Origin: Clostridia bacterium
GTDB lineage: Bacteria > Bacillota > Clostridia > Oscillospirales > CAG-272
Assembly (NCBI GenBank): GCA_017958705.1
Contig: JAGDCE010000192.1
Coordinates: 1-5,977, forward strand
Reading direction: 5' to 3'
DNA length: 5,977 bases
Shown: piece by piece, positions 5,739-5,977 of the stretch
Layout of the letters: each line of letters starts with the position of its first letter
Position numbering within the stretch: the stretch's first letter is position 1
Translations under genes and position numbers: made by a program
Notes under the pieces: model-generated
Databases searched by the model: none
What the model saw: the letters and a program-made list of their open reading frames with translations, nothing else
Told to the model about the DNA's origin: nothing

Positions 5739-5977
5739 ATGAACACGGCGGTGTTTGACAGCCCGATCGGCAGACTGCTGATATCCGAAAACTGCGGAAA
5801 GCTCTGCGGCGTTTCGTTTTACGACGGCGAAAGCGCCGATTTGGGCGAAAGCCGCCTGCTGACAGAAGCGAAAAAGCAGCTCGGCGAGTATTTCGCGGGA
5901 AAGCGGCGCGAATTCGACCTGCCCCTGAGCGAAGAAGGCAGCGATTTCGCCCTCGCGGTGAGGCGCGAAATGCTCGC
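5739..5977 (+). CDS. ogt: Methylated-DNA-protein-cysteine methyltransferase-like protein, N-terminal part (3' truncated by window)
   Basis: The open frame runs from ATG 5739 to the window edge (79 complete codons) without a stop. MNTAVFDSPIGRLLIS (1-16) is the typical N-terminal strand of Ogt-type O6-alkylguanine repair proteins. LLTEAKKQLGEYFAGKRREFDLPL (40-63) matches the conserved segment that links the N-terminal domain to the active-site domain. Family members remove alkyl groups from O6-guanine by suicide transfer to a Cys in a PCHR motif, which lies past the end here and cannot be checked. At 70-79 the sequence reads FALAVRREML, where most relatives I recall have FQ..VW..LL, so two commonly conserved residues differ. 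The start is supported by GGGAGG 8 nt upstream and a close promoter. The gene is divergent from the PRK06851-like gene. The symbol ogt is provisional. Confidence 0.82.
   Translation, partial: MNTAVFDSPIGRLLISENCGKLCGVSFYDGESADLGESRLLTEAKKQLGEYFAGKRREFDLPLSEEGSDFALAVRREML

Overview
The window looks like a chromosomal housekeeping segment from a member of the Clostridia (Bacillota), probably an uncultured or gut-type lineage with fairly GC-rich coding DNA. This is inferred from three things. The gene order DUF512 radical-SAM protein, der, plsY, gpsA is a familiar clostridial cluster. An ATPase of the PRK06851 type, known to me mainly from Firmicutes, lies beside it. Strong purine-rich Shine-Dalgarno sequences and sigma-A-like promoters sit in AT-rich gaps. 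No mobile element, CRISPR array, tRNA or rRNA was seen.

Layout from left to right. The last 25 codons of rpmB (ribosomal protein L28) enter on the + strand at 1-80 and are followed by a strong intrinsic terminator at 102-134. Converging on it is a minus-strand operon read from about 4470 down to 176: a DUF512/radical-SAM protein (4425-3106), der/engA (3124-1796), plsY (1796-1164) and gpsA (1162-176). The genes overlap or nearly touch: a 19 bp overlap, a 1 bp TGATG overlap and a 1 bp gap. Each internal start has a good Shine-Dalgarno sequence inside the end of the preceding gene. A strong promoter (TTGAAA-18-TATAAT) drives the operon from the 101 bp gap at 4426-4526. Upstream lies a monocistronic-looking minus-strand gene for a PRK06851-type P-loop ATPase (5621-4527). 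Divergent from it, on the + strand, is the start of a methylated-DNA-protein-cysteine methyltransferase-like gene (5739 to beyond the window), with a textbook promoter (TTGAAC-17-TATAAT).

How the genes work together. GpsA makes sn-glycerol 3-phosphate and PlsY acylates it, so the distal half of the operon is the entry to phospholipid synthesis. Der is a ribosome-assembly GTPase (50S subunit), and rpmB opposite encodes a 50S protein. The radical-SAM protein is conserved beside der but its reaction is not known to me. spoIVA, which often follows gpsA in spore formers, is not here.

I see no convincing undescribed multi-gene system. The points most worth a second look are the two-fold repeat inside the PRK06851-like ATPase, whose second P-loop is degenerate; the tight coupling of an uncharacterised radical-SAM enzyme to Der; and the compact divergent control region at 5622-5738, with paired TGATATAA elements and a GC-rich inverted repeat.
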